Below are positions 1 through 42,282 of a stretch of DNA of 64,000 bases, in pieces (within the stretch, counting starts at the first letter, position 1; every line of letters starts with the position of its first letter). Under the pieces are notes generated by a model, which was given only the letters and a program-made list of their open reading frames with translations, was not told the DNA's origin and searched no databases. Position numbers and translations under genes: made by a program. Source of the DNA: Aspidapion aeneum (taxonomy: Eukaryota; Arthropoda; Insecta; Coleoptera; Brentidae). The stretch covers positions 10,014,931-10,078,930 of the forward strand of contig OY755047.1 in assembly GCA_963576565.1 (NCBI GenBank), read 5' to 3'.

Positions 1-1235
1 CCGGGAACAAGGAGCAGCCGCTTGCACGGATGACTAGCTGTAGGTTACTTAAGCACCCTACCAAGTTTCATTGTGTAACTATGTTTTTGAAGGTAAGTTT
101 TGATTTTTTTTTTGTTTTTTTATTTTTTTCCAATTTGTCCATGTTAAACCGGAAAAAAGGAACAGCCGCTTTCACGGATGACTAGCTGTAGGTTACTTAA
201 ACATCCTACCAAGTTTCATTTCCTCACTATGTTTTTGAACGTGAGTTTTGAATTTTTTTTCTGTTTTCCATTTTTCTTCCATTTGTCGATGTTAAACCGG
301 GAACAAGGAGCAGCCGCTTGCACGGATGACTAGCTGTAGGTTACTTAAACACCCTACCAAGTTTCATTGCCTAACTATGTTTTTGAAGGTGAGTTTTGAT
401 TTTTTTTTGTTTTTCCATTTTTCTTCCATTTGTCCATGTTAAACCAGGAACAATGAGCAGCCGCTTGCACGGATGACTAGCTGTAGGTTACTTAAACTTC
501 CTACCAAGTTTCATTGTGTAACTATGTTTTTGAAGGTAAGTTTTGATTTTTTTTTTGTTTTTTTATTTTTTTCCAATTTGTCCATGTTAAACCGGAAAAA
601 AGGAACAGCCGCTTTCACGGATGACTAGCTGTAGGTTACTTAAACATCCTACCAAGTTTCATTGCCTAACTATGTTTTTGAAGGTGAGTTTTGAATTTTT
701 TTTCTGTTTTCCATTTTTCTTCCATTTGTCGATGTTAAACCGGGAACAAGGAGCAGCCGCTTGCACGGATGACTAGCTGTAGGTTACTTAAACACCCTAC
801 CAAGTTTCATTGCCTAACTATGTTTTTGAAGGTGAGTTTTGAATTTTTTTTCTGTTTTCCATTTTTCTTCCATTTGTCCATGTTAAACCGGGAACAAGGA
901 GCAGCCGCTTGCACGGATGACTAGCTGTAGATTACTTAAACTTCCTACCAAGTTTCATTGTGTAACTATGTTTTTGAAGGTAAGTTTTGATTTTTTTTTT
1001 GTTTTTTTATTTTTTTCCAATTTGTTTATGTTAAACCGGAAAAAAGGAACAGCCGCTTGCACGGATGACTAGCTGTAGGTTACTTAAACACCCTACCAAG
1101 TTTCATTGCCTAAATATGTTTTTGAAGGTGAGTTTTGATTTTTTTTTCTGTTTTCCATTTTTCTTCCATTTGTCCATGTTAAACCAGGAACAAGGAGCAG
1201 CCGCTTGCACGGATGACTAGCTGTAGGTTACTTAA
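1..1235. repeat. Satellite array with three-monomer higher-order units
   Basis: Nine head-to-tail monomers of about 147 bp start near 1, 152, 297, 444, 592, 739, 887, 1036 and 1183. Each begins with a CCGG/CCAGGAA motif, then an AACAGCCGCTT- or GCAGCCGCTT-type block, and ends in T-rich tracts. Three monomer types recur in the order A-B-C: A has GTGTAACTATG and GGTAAG, B opens with CCGGAAAAAAGG, and C has GGGAACAAGG with GCCTAAC. Same-type monomers are about 442 bp apart. The last monomer decays after about 1235, so the array edge is inside the window; the left edge is outside it. Confidence 0.9.
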
Positions 1236-2993
1236 ACACCGTTCTAAGTTTTATTGTGCAACTATATTTTTAAAGACGATTTTTGAATTTTTTATTTTTT
1301 TCCAAATTTCTTAAATTCTCCATTTCTTAATAAAAAAAAGTTATTTTCCAAGGTTTTTGCAACTTCTAAATGTATTAATTTTTTTAAATATACTTTTTGT
1401 TTCGGTGCTAAATTTGGGTGCCAACTTCAGATTTTGGCTGCTGTAAGTGGCCGTTAACTTCCCACTTTGGCTGCTGTAAGGTGGCAGCTAGTTCCCACCA
1501 ATATTTTTTCTTGTAATTTGACCTACCATAACAAGCTTCATAAGATTTTCAAAATAAAGTTTGCAATAAACAAAAATTTTCCTGTCATAGTAACTTTTCG
1601 GGTTTTTGTGGATACTTTATAGGTGGTGACCCAAATAAAGGTCTCAAGGTAGTCATTTTAGACCTGTAACCTAAATGTCCTAGTTATGTTTTATTAAATT
1701 TAAAAAAATACTAGTTTAAATTAAGTTTAGGTATGCTTTTAAGTGAAAAATTGTATTAAACTTTACCTTTCTAGATTCTGGAGCAATTGCAAAAACTTCT
1801 TTACTTTCAATAAACTCCAAGCTTCCAAATAATTCAAAAAAGAGGTCTTTCCCATACAATATATGTGTTTTTGTCCATGGTTTGCCCATCTTAGTCTGGA
1901 ATCACTTTTTGAGCATGAGGCTCAGGCCATTTGTATTAGGTATAGGTCTATGGAGTCTTTTTCTAAAAAGAATAAAAACTTTGAATCTACTGGAAGAATA
2001 GGGCCTGCAGCGCGTGGTGCCTGCTAGGCCTAGGAGAAATAAATTTTGAAAAATATGGCAACTCTAGCATGCAAATTAAAAGAAAAAAATTGTTACCTGG
2101 CTGATTGAAGTCGTCTTCTTTATTTAATCCCATATTTCGTTTTAGTTTTGCACAAGAAAAAATTTGAAACTTAGTAATCTGGTCGAGTCTTCAACGACTA
2201 TTTTATCTATGTTAACCTCAGAGTAATAACATTTTTTTTCTTACTCTGAGATATTAACAGCTTCACGTATATCGAAATCTCCGGGAGAATTTCCTAAACC
2301 CATGTTTTTTAAACCCTCCAAAATCTGTATTTTCAGGCGAATTGTTCAAAAAATCACTTTCAAAATGTTCCTTGCAGTGTTCTCTAACTAATTGCAAACT
2401 TTTTTCCGCAAAAAAATCACCAAAAATCACAAAAATACTTGTAAAAAAATTTCACATTTCCTGTTGCAATTGAAAATTCGCTAGAAAGACGCGGTCACTG
2501 ATGGCTGAGTTGGCCCAGCGCGCAAGATTCCAGAATATTATTAAACAAAAGAAATACGTTGCCTAGGAAACCAAGAACAGGCCCGGGCTAGCCACGTAAA
2601 AAAACAGGGTTTCGATATAATGGGTAGTTGAGGGGTTAGAATCAAAGGTGGCAATCTCCAATTTTTCATGTTTTGAGTTAGGGATACCATATTTATTGGT
2701 ATATGAACTCTCTTTAAGATAAAACACAGTTCCCTCAAATTAATAAGCCTGTTCTTTGAATTACAAGACTGTCGAAGGCTGAATTTTTTTTACTTTCATG
2801 CTTAATTTGTGAACGACCATTTTAGGGCACTGATCCGAAACGTTCTTCTTTCTTTTTCCATAAGCCTTAATCAGCTGAGAAAGTGAGGTTATTTTTATTG
2901 TTTTTGAGTAAAAATTATAAAATTTTACCTTTTTTAAAGAAATATTTCAAAAAATCTACTTATTTTCACTTAGACTTTACTTGTGTGATTTCA
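1236..2993. other. Upstream intergenic region, no gene seen
   Basis: AT-rich sequence between the satellite and the ACAD9-like start codon. I see no convincing exon, tRNA or complete transposon. The promoter and 5' UTR of the downstream gene should lie in its right part, but no clear TATA box or initiator can be singled out. Confidence 0.5.
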
Positions 2994-32886
<29,893 letters not shown>

Positions 32887-32963
32887 GGTACCTAACTTTT
32901 TAATTTTAATTTTTATATAAAAAATTTACCTTTAAAAAATCTGTTTTTACATTTTAAAGGTTA

Positions 32964-33043
32964 TTACAGCACACTAGTGACGATCACTACGATTTACGAG
33001 GGTACTACCTAGCACACCCCACTACTAGAAGTATTTAAGGTAT
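32964..33043 (+). pseudogene. Degraded duplicate of the end of ACAD9-like exon 11
   Basis: AGTGACGATCACTACGATTT and GGGTACTACCT...CACCCCACT...TATTTAAGGTA repeat the terminal part of exon 11, including the stop codon, about 140 bp downstream. Twenty-four bases (eight codons) are missing, so the frame is kept and still ends at TAA. It lies beyond the real stop, so it is not translated from the main transcript. Confidence 0.8.
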
Positions 33044-33481
33044 ATAAAAAAATAACCGTGAAAAAGTCCGTTTTATATTCAAAAAAAAGTTGGATCAGGT
33101 CGTTTTTGAGCTATGGTAAGGTTTTTAAAAGTTTGCATTTTTAAAGGGAGTTTATAACTTTTTTTAATTAGAAAAAAGACATTTTGAAGTAGATTGCTTT
33201 TTTTTAAAATAATTACATAGAGTTGGTATATTTTAAATTGATTGATCTTTTTTTTATATAATTTTTTAAAATCAATGTAAAGTGAAGCACTCAATATTTT
33301 TCATTTTTAATTTCTTGATTTCGTGTTTTAAATAAAAACATGAAATTAAAAAATCTAAAAAAAACAAAAAATATAAAGAAATAAAATATTTAAAAAATAT
33401 ATAGTTTAATTCTGATAGGTCATTTTAAATGAAATTTTACGCTGATTTTAAAAAAAAATTATAAAAAGAGGGTCATTCTAT
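33044..33481. other. Region after ACAD9-like gene, likely 3' flank
   Basis: Very AT-rich. An AATAAA near 33330 could serve as a poly(A) signal but is unsupported otherwise. Confidence 0.3.
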
Positions 33482-34479
33482 AAAATACAATCTATGGGCA
33501 CCTAAGCTTACACTAGGTACTATAGTTATAGTGTACGTGTGAGCTAATATAACTAAAAACTGAAATATATTTTATTCAACTCCAGACTCAATTACCTTTC
33601 GTTTGATACCACACAAGCCATGTTTTGACTTAAACTCTCATTTTTAAAATCTACCCCCACCCTTTTTTTTAAAACTAAAATGTATTTTGTTTAACTCCAG
33701 ACTCATTTACCTTTCGTTTGATATCACACACGCCATATTTTCACTTAAACTCTAATTTTTGACATCTACCCCGACCCTTTTTTTTAAATAACTTAAAATT
33801 CATTCTGTTTAACTCCAGACTTAATTACCTTTCGTTTGATATCACACACGCCATGTATCACACACGCCATGTTTTCACATAAACTCTCATTTTTGAAATC
33901 TACCCCCACCCTTTTATGTGGCTTGCGTTCGGTGGATTTTGTTCATTTTTAATTGGGACCACCACGGCCCAAGACCCAGCCTAGGTACCAAATTTCATTT
34001 AAATCGGACAAGCGGTTTTTGAGTTATGCGGGTTGGTTGTTACAGACAGACGGCGAGACAAAAAATTTAAATTTATTTTGTTTAACTCCAGACTCAATTA
34101 CCTTTCGTTTGATATCACACACGCCATATTTTCACATAAACTCTAATTTTTGAAATCTACCCCCACTCTTTTATTTGGTTTGTATTCGGTAGATTTTGTT
34201 CATTTTTAAATGGGACCATCTCGACCCAAGACCCAGCCTAGGTACCAAATTTCATTAAAATCGGCCAGGCGGTTTTTGAGTTATGCGCGTTGGTCGTTAC
34301 AGACAGACAGACAGACGGACAGACATACAGACAGACAGACGGCGCAACAAAAAAGTTTCAAAATCATCTGAAACGCAAAGATATATAAAAATTTTTGAAA
34401 TCGGAGCAACTTTTTTTTTCTTGAAAAAATTAGGATCACCATAGCTCACACTACTATAGTATAGTAGTAGTGTGAGCTA
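33482..34479 (-). mobile_element. TAGCTCACAC hairpin element, copy 3
   Basis: Same ends and 113-bp internal units as the other copies. The tetranucleotide array is tiny here: three to six units at 34047 and 34299-34341. The segment around 33953-34050 is duplicated at 34215-34310, explaining the repeated TCGGACAAGCGGTTTTTGAG-type sequence. Confidence 0.82.
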
Positions 34480-34888
34480 AAAATACCAAATTTATGTAAT
34501 AGGTATCCCAAAAACTAGAAGTGAGAGACCAAATAATAGAATAACAAGTATTTATCAAAAAAAAAACTAGAAAAACGCTATTTCCAACAAAATAAAAATT
34601 TTAAAAAATAGTTATAACCCCTTTTACTGGTTCTTTCCTATACAGTTTTCGTTGAAATTTTACGGCTTTGGTTTACAAAATACACGATTCTGTAACGTTT
34701 TAATTATTACGAATCTGTATAATGTTGTGTAAATATAGTTTTTAACGTCTTAAAAAAAACAAATATATAATTTTTGTTAATTTTTAATAAATCTGTCTAA
34801 TTTATTGACTGATGACATATAACACTTTTTTTTCTTCTCTAATTTTACAATTTTTAATAATAACTTTACAACAAAAAAAAAGAAACAA

Positions 34889-35545
34889 TAGGGACTTATT
34901 GCAATAAGGCCAGGCAATAATAGTGACGGGCACTATATTGACAGTTTTCCACTGAAAACTGACAGATGATCTTTCAAAATTGACATACGAAAGTCGAATT
35001 TATAAATCCAGTCGTTTATTTTTCATTAATAGTGGCGGCACTCAATGGCGGATCCAGGTGGGAGGGCACTAGGGGCACTTGCCCCCCCCCCCCCCCCCGA
35101 GAATTTTTTAAATAAGCAAAAAATGAGTAAAAAGTAAGGTTTTTGCTAATAAAAATTCAAAATTTTCATGAAAGTGTCTATTGTTATTATCATCGAAATT
35201 ACAACCACTTTTATTAATAAATTATCCTGAATTTGTAGCCTAAACTTGCAAAATGTTTCGCCTGGTGTAGAAAATAATACATAAATCAGGTATTAAAAGA
35301 AACAGGGCGGATCCAGGGGGGGGGGGCACTAGTAACGTTTTTTACCAACAGAGAATGTCACCTAAAGTGCCCCCCCCCCCCCCCGAGAAGCTCCACTGGA
35401 TCCGCCCTTGGCGGCACTATTAATTCCGGCTCTTATAATACACACAGGCCTTATTTTAAAAAAAGACAGCTGTTCTTATAATGCGAAACTGTCAATATAG
35501 TGCCCGGCACAATTAATGCCTGGCACTATTGCAATAAGTCCCTAT
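34889..35545. mobile_element. Foldback with GGGACTTATTGCAATAAG ends and nested insert
   Basis: Arms TAGGGACTTATTGCAATAAG and the complement near 35530-35545 extend inward through ACTATATTGACAGTTT. Inside, 35044-35413 is another inverted-repeat element starting ATGGCGGATCCAGG with runs of C and G, and that one is itself interrupted by a second GCGGATCCAGGGGGG copy. Confidence 0.7.
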
Positions 35546-35894
35546 TAAGAAAAAACTAACATTGTTTTTTACTAATTCTGATTTTTATTTTGCTGTTTTT
35601 GCAAAATCTTTAAGTAGATTTTTTAAAGCAATAAAACATAGTTAAATAGAAAAATATAAATACAAATAAATAATATAGCAAATAAGGTATTACGCTTTTC
35701 AAGACCAGGTTTTTAAGTATTATTGATACTTAACTGCAATTTTTTATCATTCTTTATAAAAAAAAATTGACACAAATACCAATTCTTAAGTTTTTATTGG
35801 CCTTTAAGAAAAAATCCCACTGTCGATTTTTGACATAAAAATTAAAATTTTTCTTATTGTAATAGACTACAGACAGACAGACTACACAATATAC

Positions 35895-36372
35895 AGGGTG
35901 TTTCAAGAATATCGAAACAGAGGCCTTTTTGGATATTTAGAGTGCGAATTTGGAGAAACGCTCGGACACGTCGATTTTGTTTGCGAGGGGGACACTTTTT
36001 GGCTATCTTGAAATTTTTGTAACACGAACCCCCTTCGAGGGGTATGCTTTACCCCTATATTTTGAATAGGGAAAGTGGGTCCAGTGATAACTTGTTTTAA
36101 AGGCCTTTTGAATGTCCTTACAACCGTGCAATTTGAAATTTTGAAAGCAAATATCTCAAAAACTAATCGATGGATTTTCGAAATTTTTTACGGTTGTAAA
36201 GATATTCAAGAGAGCTATCACTAAACCCACTTTCCCTACTCAAAATATAGTGGTAAAGTATACCCCTTGAAGAAGGTTCATGCTACAAAAATTTTTCTTT
36301 CTTTCTTTTTTCTCCAAATTCGCATTCAAAATTCCCAAAAAGGGCTCAGTTTCGATGTTCGTGAAACACAGT
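35895..36372. mobile_element. CAGGGTGTTTC foldback with TATA flanks
   Basis: The left end CAGGGTGTTTCAAGAATATC matches the inverted right end near 36350-36372, where GTTTCGATGTTCGTGAAACAC occurs in degraded form. Both flanks are TATA. Confidence 0.65.
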
Positions 36373-37019
36373 GTATAAGGGTAAAAAACGGCCCAAAAAT
36401 GTTTGCTCAAATATTGGTTTATTACAACAAAAAAACTATTATTTTTAAATGTCCACGAGTGCATATTTTTAACTGGTTAAAACTAAACTAAAGCAAAAAC
36501 AAACTAAACTAATTTAAACAAAAATAAAAACTTTTTATCCAGTACTGTTTCTTGTTCGCAAAATTTAAAATTTTGCGGATTTCGTTCTGGATAGACTAGC
36601 AAGTAGTATACAGTGTTTTTTTTTCTCAAGAAATTTAAATAAATTGTTTTTTTTACATTGTTTTTACAAGTTACATTATATACAACGAAATTTTCTATCC
36701 TACTTACGACATGAGAATATGCTTTAGATAATGATGAACCGAGACAAAATAAGGCCAGTAGTACACTATCAAAGTTTTTGAACAAAAAAGTTTCTTAAAA
36801 TAAATTTGTTAAAATATCTGATATCTGTCTGGATTGGTCTAATAACCCATATTTTATAAAGGAAAATGATTTTTATATAAAATAATTATACTGTAAGATA
36901 GTTTTTAAAAGTTCTTTGTCAAATATTTTTTTTTATATAGGAGTTTTGTAAAAGAAATGTTATTTTTTAAAAAACTTATTTAAGATATTTGATAGTGTAC
37001 TAGTTTCATTGAAAATGAG

Positions 37020-38002
37020 TAACGCTCATTTTGGTTATACAGGGTGTAACTAAATAAGTGTAAAACATTTAAGGGGGTGATTCCTCTTCGAAAAAAGATA
37101 GGATCTTTCATATAAAGAAACTTCATTGGAGCATCCCTTGTTAAGATACAGCCCCTTAAAGGTGGTACAGTCGGGGACTTTTTAAATTGCCGTTGTATTT
37201 TTTTTCTGTCAAAATTAATCATTTAAAGAAGTAGAAAAAAATATTTTTAAATATGTAAGTATGTGTAGACAGAGGTAAGGTTTACAATTTTTTTGTTTGT
37301 GTTCAAAATACTTTTCAGAATTTCAAATAGGAATATATTTTATTTTCGAGGGTGGCAATTTAAAAAGTCCCCGACTGTACATAAAATTTGTTTCACAATT
37401 TTTTTCACAAGCACTAAAAAAGTTACAATATTGAAATTAACCTGACATTTTCTACTACCAAAAAGACACTTAGTCGGTAATTTATTTGGTTTACCCCATG
37501 GTTGTAATCATTTAATGCAGGTAATAACTACAAAATAACAAAAAATCCAGTTCGCATTTATGACGATGTATCTCTGTAGTTCGTAAAATAATTTTTTGCT
37601 GCGAACTGGTTTATTTTGGGCATAAAATCCAAGAGACATTTTTTGTTTACAATGAAACAGACTATCAGAAACACATTTTTAAATGGTCAACAAATAATAA
37701 GACAAAAAGTTACATTGGAAATAAATTTTAGGGGTTGCGTTTTCTACCTCTTACAACCATAGGGTAAACCAAATAAATTACTGGCTAAGTGTCTTTTTGG
37801 TAGTAGAAAATGTCCGGTTAATTTCAATATTGTAACTTTTTTAGTGCTTGTGAAAAAAATTGTTAAACAAATGTACCCAATTTAAGGGGCTGTATCTTCA
37901 CAAGGGATGCTCCAATGAAGTTTCTTTATATGAAAGATCCTATCTTTTTTTCGATGAGGAATCACCCCCTTAAATGTTTTACACTTATTTAGTTACACCC
38001 TG
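37020..38002. mobile_element. CAGGGTGTAACTAAATAAG foldback, 1 kb
   Basis: Long, well-preserved arms from CAGGGTGTAACTAAATAAGT to CTTATTTAGTTACACCCTG with TATA-type flanks. Inside are a second inverted pair, TAAATTACTGGCTAAGTGTC-type, and the GTCGGGGACTTTTTAAATTG pair. Confidence 0.8.
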
Positions 38003-38277
38003 TATATTTATCTCGGTTTAATAGTACTATTTAAATATGATTTTTTATTTCTTAAATAATGTCAGATATATTTTTTTTCTTAAAAAATCTCAGTTTTCTA
38101 TTTATCACGTTGATAATTTTATTTAGTATTATTTTTAAATATTTTCTTAAATAATTTTTATTTTGATTTATTTTTATTTGATTCAACATTGCTTATCCAG
38201 TTTGCAGTAATAAAAATCAGAAAGACAAGCTTGACAGAAATGTCATTTGTCAATTGATGAAAATTAACATGTCTGGG

Positions 38278-38913
38278 CACGGTGGATAGAATATACCGGT
38301 GTTCGGATCTTATAAATATATGTCGAATTTTCACGTCACTGGTGGTCCAGCTGATTTTTAGAAACGAAAGTTAGATATGATATGAACAACTCACATTTTT
38401 TGATTTTTTTGAAAACTAAGGCAATTTTTGTACTATTTTTTAGTATATTCTTATAAAATAATATTTTTCAGACATACCAGTCGTTATTTTTTTTAGCCCG
38501 CTTCATTTCTTTTTACACAAAAACTAAAATTCGAAGAAATGAATGTGTTCGTTTCAGCTTCAAAAATTATCCGCTGACATACCTCTTTGTTTACTACCCA
38601 ATAGTCCTCGGTTCACCTTTGATATTAAACGATCACATTCAGTTTGACTTGTAGTTTAAGTTTTGTGTAATAAAAAATAAAGCGGGCTGAAAAAAAATAA
38701 CGGCAATACATCTACAAAGTTACATTTTATAAGGTTGTACTAGAAAACAGTAGAAAAATGGCCTTAGTTTTCAAAAAATTCAAAAAATATTAGTTGTTCC
38801 GTTGTTCATAACAGATCTAACTTTTGTTTACAAAAATCAGCTGGACCACCAGTGACGTGAAAATTCGACATATATATATAAGATCCGAACACCGGTCTAT
38901 TCTATCCACCGTG
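38278..38913. mobile_element. Foldback with CACGGTGGATAG ends
   Basis: Near-perfect arms from CACGGTGGATAGAATA to TATTCTATCCACCGTG, including CCGGTGTTCGGATCTTATA. Flanks ATGTCTGGG (38269-38277) and ATATCTGGG (38914-38922) form a 9-bp duplication with one change. Non-coding. Confidence 0.8.
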
Positions 38914-39063
38914 ATATCTGGGACTCTATCTAATTTTTATTTAAATTTAGTAATTTTATATTTCTTAAATAATCTGATCATTTTTTAAAACTGTGTTTAC
39001 GGATTTTTAAAATTTAGCTTGGTAGGAGTGGGGTCAGTCTTATTGTATAGTTTAAAGTTGATA

Positions 39064-40468
39064 TACAGGGTGTTTTAAAAATAGGTGGAAATTGTCAAAC
39101 AAAAAAAAGTCAAATAACTTCTGGTAAAAATTTTTGAATTTCTAAAATTTTTTGACACTTATAAATCGAGTAAGTACATTTTTTAAGAGTTTTCAATACA
39201 ATACAATATTTTATAACACCCTCTATATGTAAATATTCTTTTTGGGTTGAGAACTAGTTTTTAAAAATGATCAAATTTGAAACCTTTTTTAAGGCTCCAA
39301 AATGCCTTGTTTATCTATAGAATGCCTTTACTCAAGGAAGAGATGTATACAGGTTATTTCTAAATATAATATACTGGGTTTTTCTCTATATTTCAACCAA
39401 GGTCTACTGCACTGAATGTAGGACTTATCCTAAACTGCCAGGAAATGTTATCCAAAAAATAAAAGAATATCGCAAAGTTAGAAAAACACACACATGGTAA
39501 AACTCTTACGGAATACCCTTATATATTAAATCTAAAATAATTAGATATTTTGTGTCTAATTCTAAAAATATTTAATATGTTAACATTTGGTCCAGCCGTT
39601 TTTGAAATATTGGCGCATTTTAAAAATCTGACATCATTAGTTGTTTTTGTTAATCAATAAAATTATATTTGTGAAATGCAAATATTTTAACAACAGCTGG
39701 ACGAAATGTCAACATATATTTTTGAATTTAGAAAAAAAATCTATGAATTTATAGTTTATTATACCGGGTGTCCCATAGGCCTACAGGTGATAGAGGAGGA
39801 CTTGATAAAAAAGTTCCTATAATGCATGGATCAAAACTGGTTCTTTGTCAAGATACAGAGCATCAAAGTTGGCAATTTTTTAAACTTGATAATAACTTTT
39901 AAAAAAAATGCAGTAAAAATATGAAATTAAGTAAAGTCGTGTACTAGAACAAGAGCAATAAACTGAAATAAAAATTATTTAAAAAAAAATTAGTCTGTCA
40001 ATTTTTTTTTGCAAACACTCTTTTTTTGGTATAAACTTTTATAAATATGTTGTAACTTGTAATTTTATCAAAAAAAGGAATACCACATTTTTGAATCACA
40101 ATTAGCTGAGTATTCAGCTGGCTGTGACAGATTTTCCTTTTTTTGGAAAATCCTTTTTCCCCCACTCCTCTAACTTTAAAAATACTATATCTTAAAAACA
40201 GATGTGTATTGACCCCCATGTTATATAATCTTTTTTCTCGGAAATATCCTCCTCTATCACCTGCTGCACCATGGTCCCTAAGTTATGAGACATCCTGTAT
40301 ATGGTGTTTCGGAAGAGATCTACCATGTTTGTATTTTTTTAAACCTTTGTGATATTCATTTGTTTTGTTAGGTACCGGTTCCTGGCGGTTTGGAATAAAT
40401 GCTTTGCTTATGTTATCTCCTATAATAAGAGCAATAGACCTTGGTTGAAATATATGGAAACACCCTGT
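39064..40468. mobile_element. Cluster of three CAGGGTGT-type foldbacks
   Basis: A small copy spans about 39064-39232. A larger one runs from 39386 (TATATTTCAACCAAGGTCTA) to its complement ending at 40468. A third, 39765-40300, is nested in that (CCTACAGGTGATAGAGGAGG against CCTCCTCTATCACCTGCTGC). Confidence 0.65.
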
Positions 40469-40472
40469 ACAA

Positions 40473-41649
40473 CATTGGCGTAGCTAGAGGGGGGGCCAGG
40501 GGGGCCTGCCCCCCCTCTGAAGTCCCTCAGGCCCCCCCTAAGATATTTTAGGCTCCCCCTAAGAACATGACGCTGAAAATACATACTTTTCTATTATTAT
40601 TCGGGAAATATTCAAATAAAATAGGTGCATTAAAATTTAAAATCATTCAGATAATGTTTACATTTCAGGAAAAAGCCCTTGTCTTGCGGAATTAGGCTTT
40701 TTCTCTTTAACTTTTCTGCACTTATGCAATTTCCCGAAAATATTTTTTAAATTTAAACATAATTATGCATATTGAATATTTCATACATATTGGCGACATC
40801 TTGTAAAATATTATAGATGTGTAAGTTAAATTTCGCATTTAATAAAGACAGCGACCTTTGCCCCTCTGTTTCCGAAATCGGGTTGTAGATGTCATAAGGT
40901 TATAAAATATCTTTTTAAACTGTTTTTCTAAAATAAATATAATAATCTTTTTAGTTTTTTTAAGGTTAGCGTTTAGTGTCTTATGAAAATTTTCCGATTT
41001 TGGTGACAATTTCATAACCATTTTCATATTAAGCTTTCCCACGTCGTTAAATGGAATAAATTCGTCGAGCAATACCGGGAAATTTTTAATATTAATACTT
41101 CTACTCTAAGAGCAGAAATGACCGTTTTATAGAATTGTATTTTTCGGTTAAATCAAACTGTTGGTCATGATTCTATCAAACAACATATAGCGGAAAACAC
41201 CTATCCAAACCTCTACCAACTTTTTAAAGTTGCGAGTATTCTTCCAATTTCAAGTGCAACTTGCGAGAGGTCTTTCTCTGCCATGAGGAGAGTTTTTAGT
41301 TGGCTTAGAACAACTATGACTCAAGAGAAACACTCAGGTTTGTCATTGTTATTCATAGAAAAAGATGTTGAGGTCGACTTAGACAGTGTGGTAGACGCTT
41401 TCAGTCAGCGACGTAGAAAACTTTCTTTGTAGAATTGCTGAATTACATACTTCCTGTGTATACATATAAATAAGTTGGTAAATGTATTATTAAATTTGTT
41501 ATATTAAAATATTAGAACATTTAATGCGCGTATTTTTTTTTAAATTCATTGCACACTTTGCACGACTCTTTAAAACCTATGTTTGCTTTTTGTTCAAGAT
41601 AGACCGGGGCCACGGCCCCCCCTGAAAAGCAAGGCTAGCTACGTCAATG
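40473..41649 (+). mobile_element. hAT-type transposon, internally deleted
   Basis: Perfect 8-bp duplication CTGTACAA (40465-40472 and 41650-41657) and inverted ends CATTGGCGTAGCTAG...CTAGCTACGTCAATG, with G-rich and C-rich subterminal tracts. It keeps only the 3' part of a transposase. Confidence 0.88.
41160..41432 (+). pseudogene. hAT transposase C-terminal dimerisation domain
   Basis: Reads NTYPNLYQLFKVASILPISS, then ATCERSFSAMRRV and LSLLFIEKD to a TAG stop. CERSFS is the hallmark of the hAT dimerisation region. The rest of the transposase is absent, so this copy cannot have made a working enzyme. Confidence 0.88.
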
Positions 41650-41929
41650 CTGTACAAACAAAGGGTGATTTTCTGGTTTATCTTAAAAGCAGTTTTTTCG
41701 TAAGAACTTCTGCAATTTAATTAATCAACAAAATGTGGCTGAAAGTCAATGACAACATTGTCCCCAAAAAAAGCATGCTTGGTATGGTCAGTCTGAAGCT
41801 TGAAAAATTAAATCACTTAAAAAATAGAGTATGATGAAATTCAACCAACAAAAAAAATCAGTGAAATCTTGAGTAAAGGATACTTTTATCTTTAAAAAAT
41901 CATAATTTCAATAATTTTTTTAACGCTAA

Positions 41930-42282
41930 TTATTTTTCGGCAGTATTATTACTAGACATTAAACTACTACTACTATTATTGGCACAATTAGACATGGACA
42001 CTTTCTCCAACAATCTTTCCACGTGTCGCTCAATGGAAATTTTATTTTCCATGCTATTTTTCTCCATAAGCTGAGGCCTTAGCCCGTCCTTGTCTTTCAT
42101 TTGATTTTGAGATCTAGCATCTTTTTCTAACAATCTCTCCATGTGTCTCTCCATTGTCAGCTTTTCCAAGGAGTTTTTTTCCATTAGTTGACAAGGTCTG
42201 CCTTCTCGATCTTTGATTGTTGAGCTTAGAGAGCTACTACTGATGCCTGAGTCGCTTGATTTTTCACTTAAGCAGCTTTTTC
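41930..42282 (-). CDS. Sash1: SASH-like terminal exon with duplicated MEKNS...ERLLEK unit
   Basis: Starts KSCLSEKSSDSGISSSSLSS. A unit of about 40 residues is then present twice: LMEKNSLEKLTMERHMERL and LMEKNSMENKISIERHVERL, each with LLEK. It ends SSNNTAEK before TAA. Confidence 0.85.

Noticed and set aside
1..1235. CRISPR-like regular repeats
   Set aside because: Monomers are contiguous without unique spacers and the DNA is eukaryotic.
2500..2540. Possible tRNA or SINE start (GATGGCTGAGTTGGCCCAGC)
   Set aside because: An A-box-like stretch without a B box or cloverleaf; probably chance.
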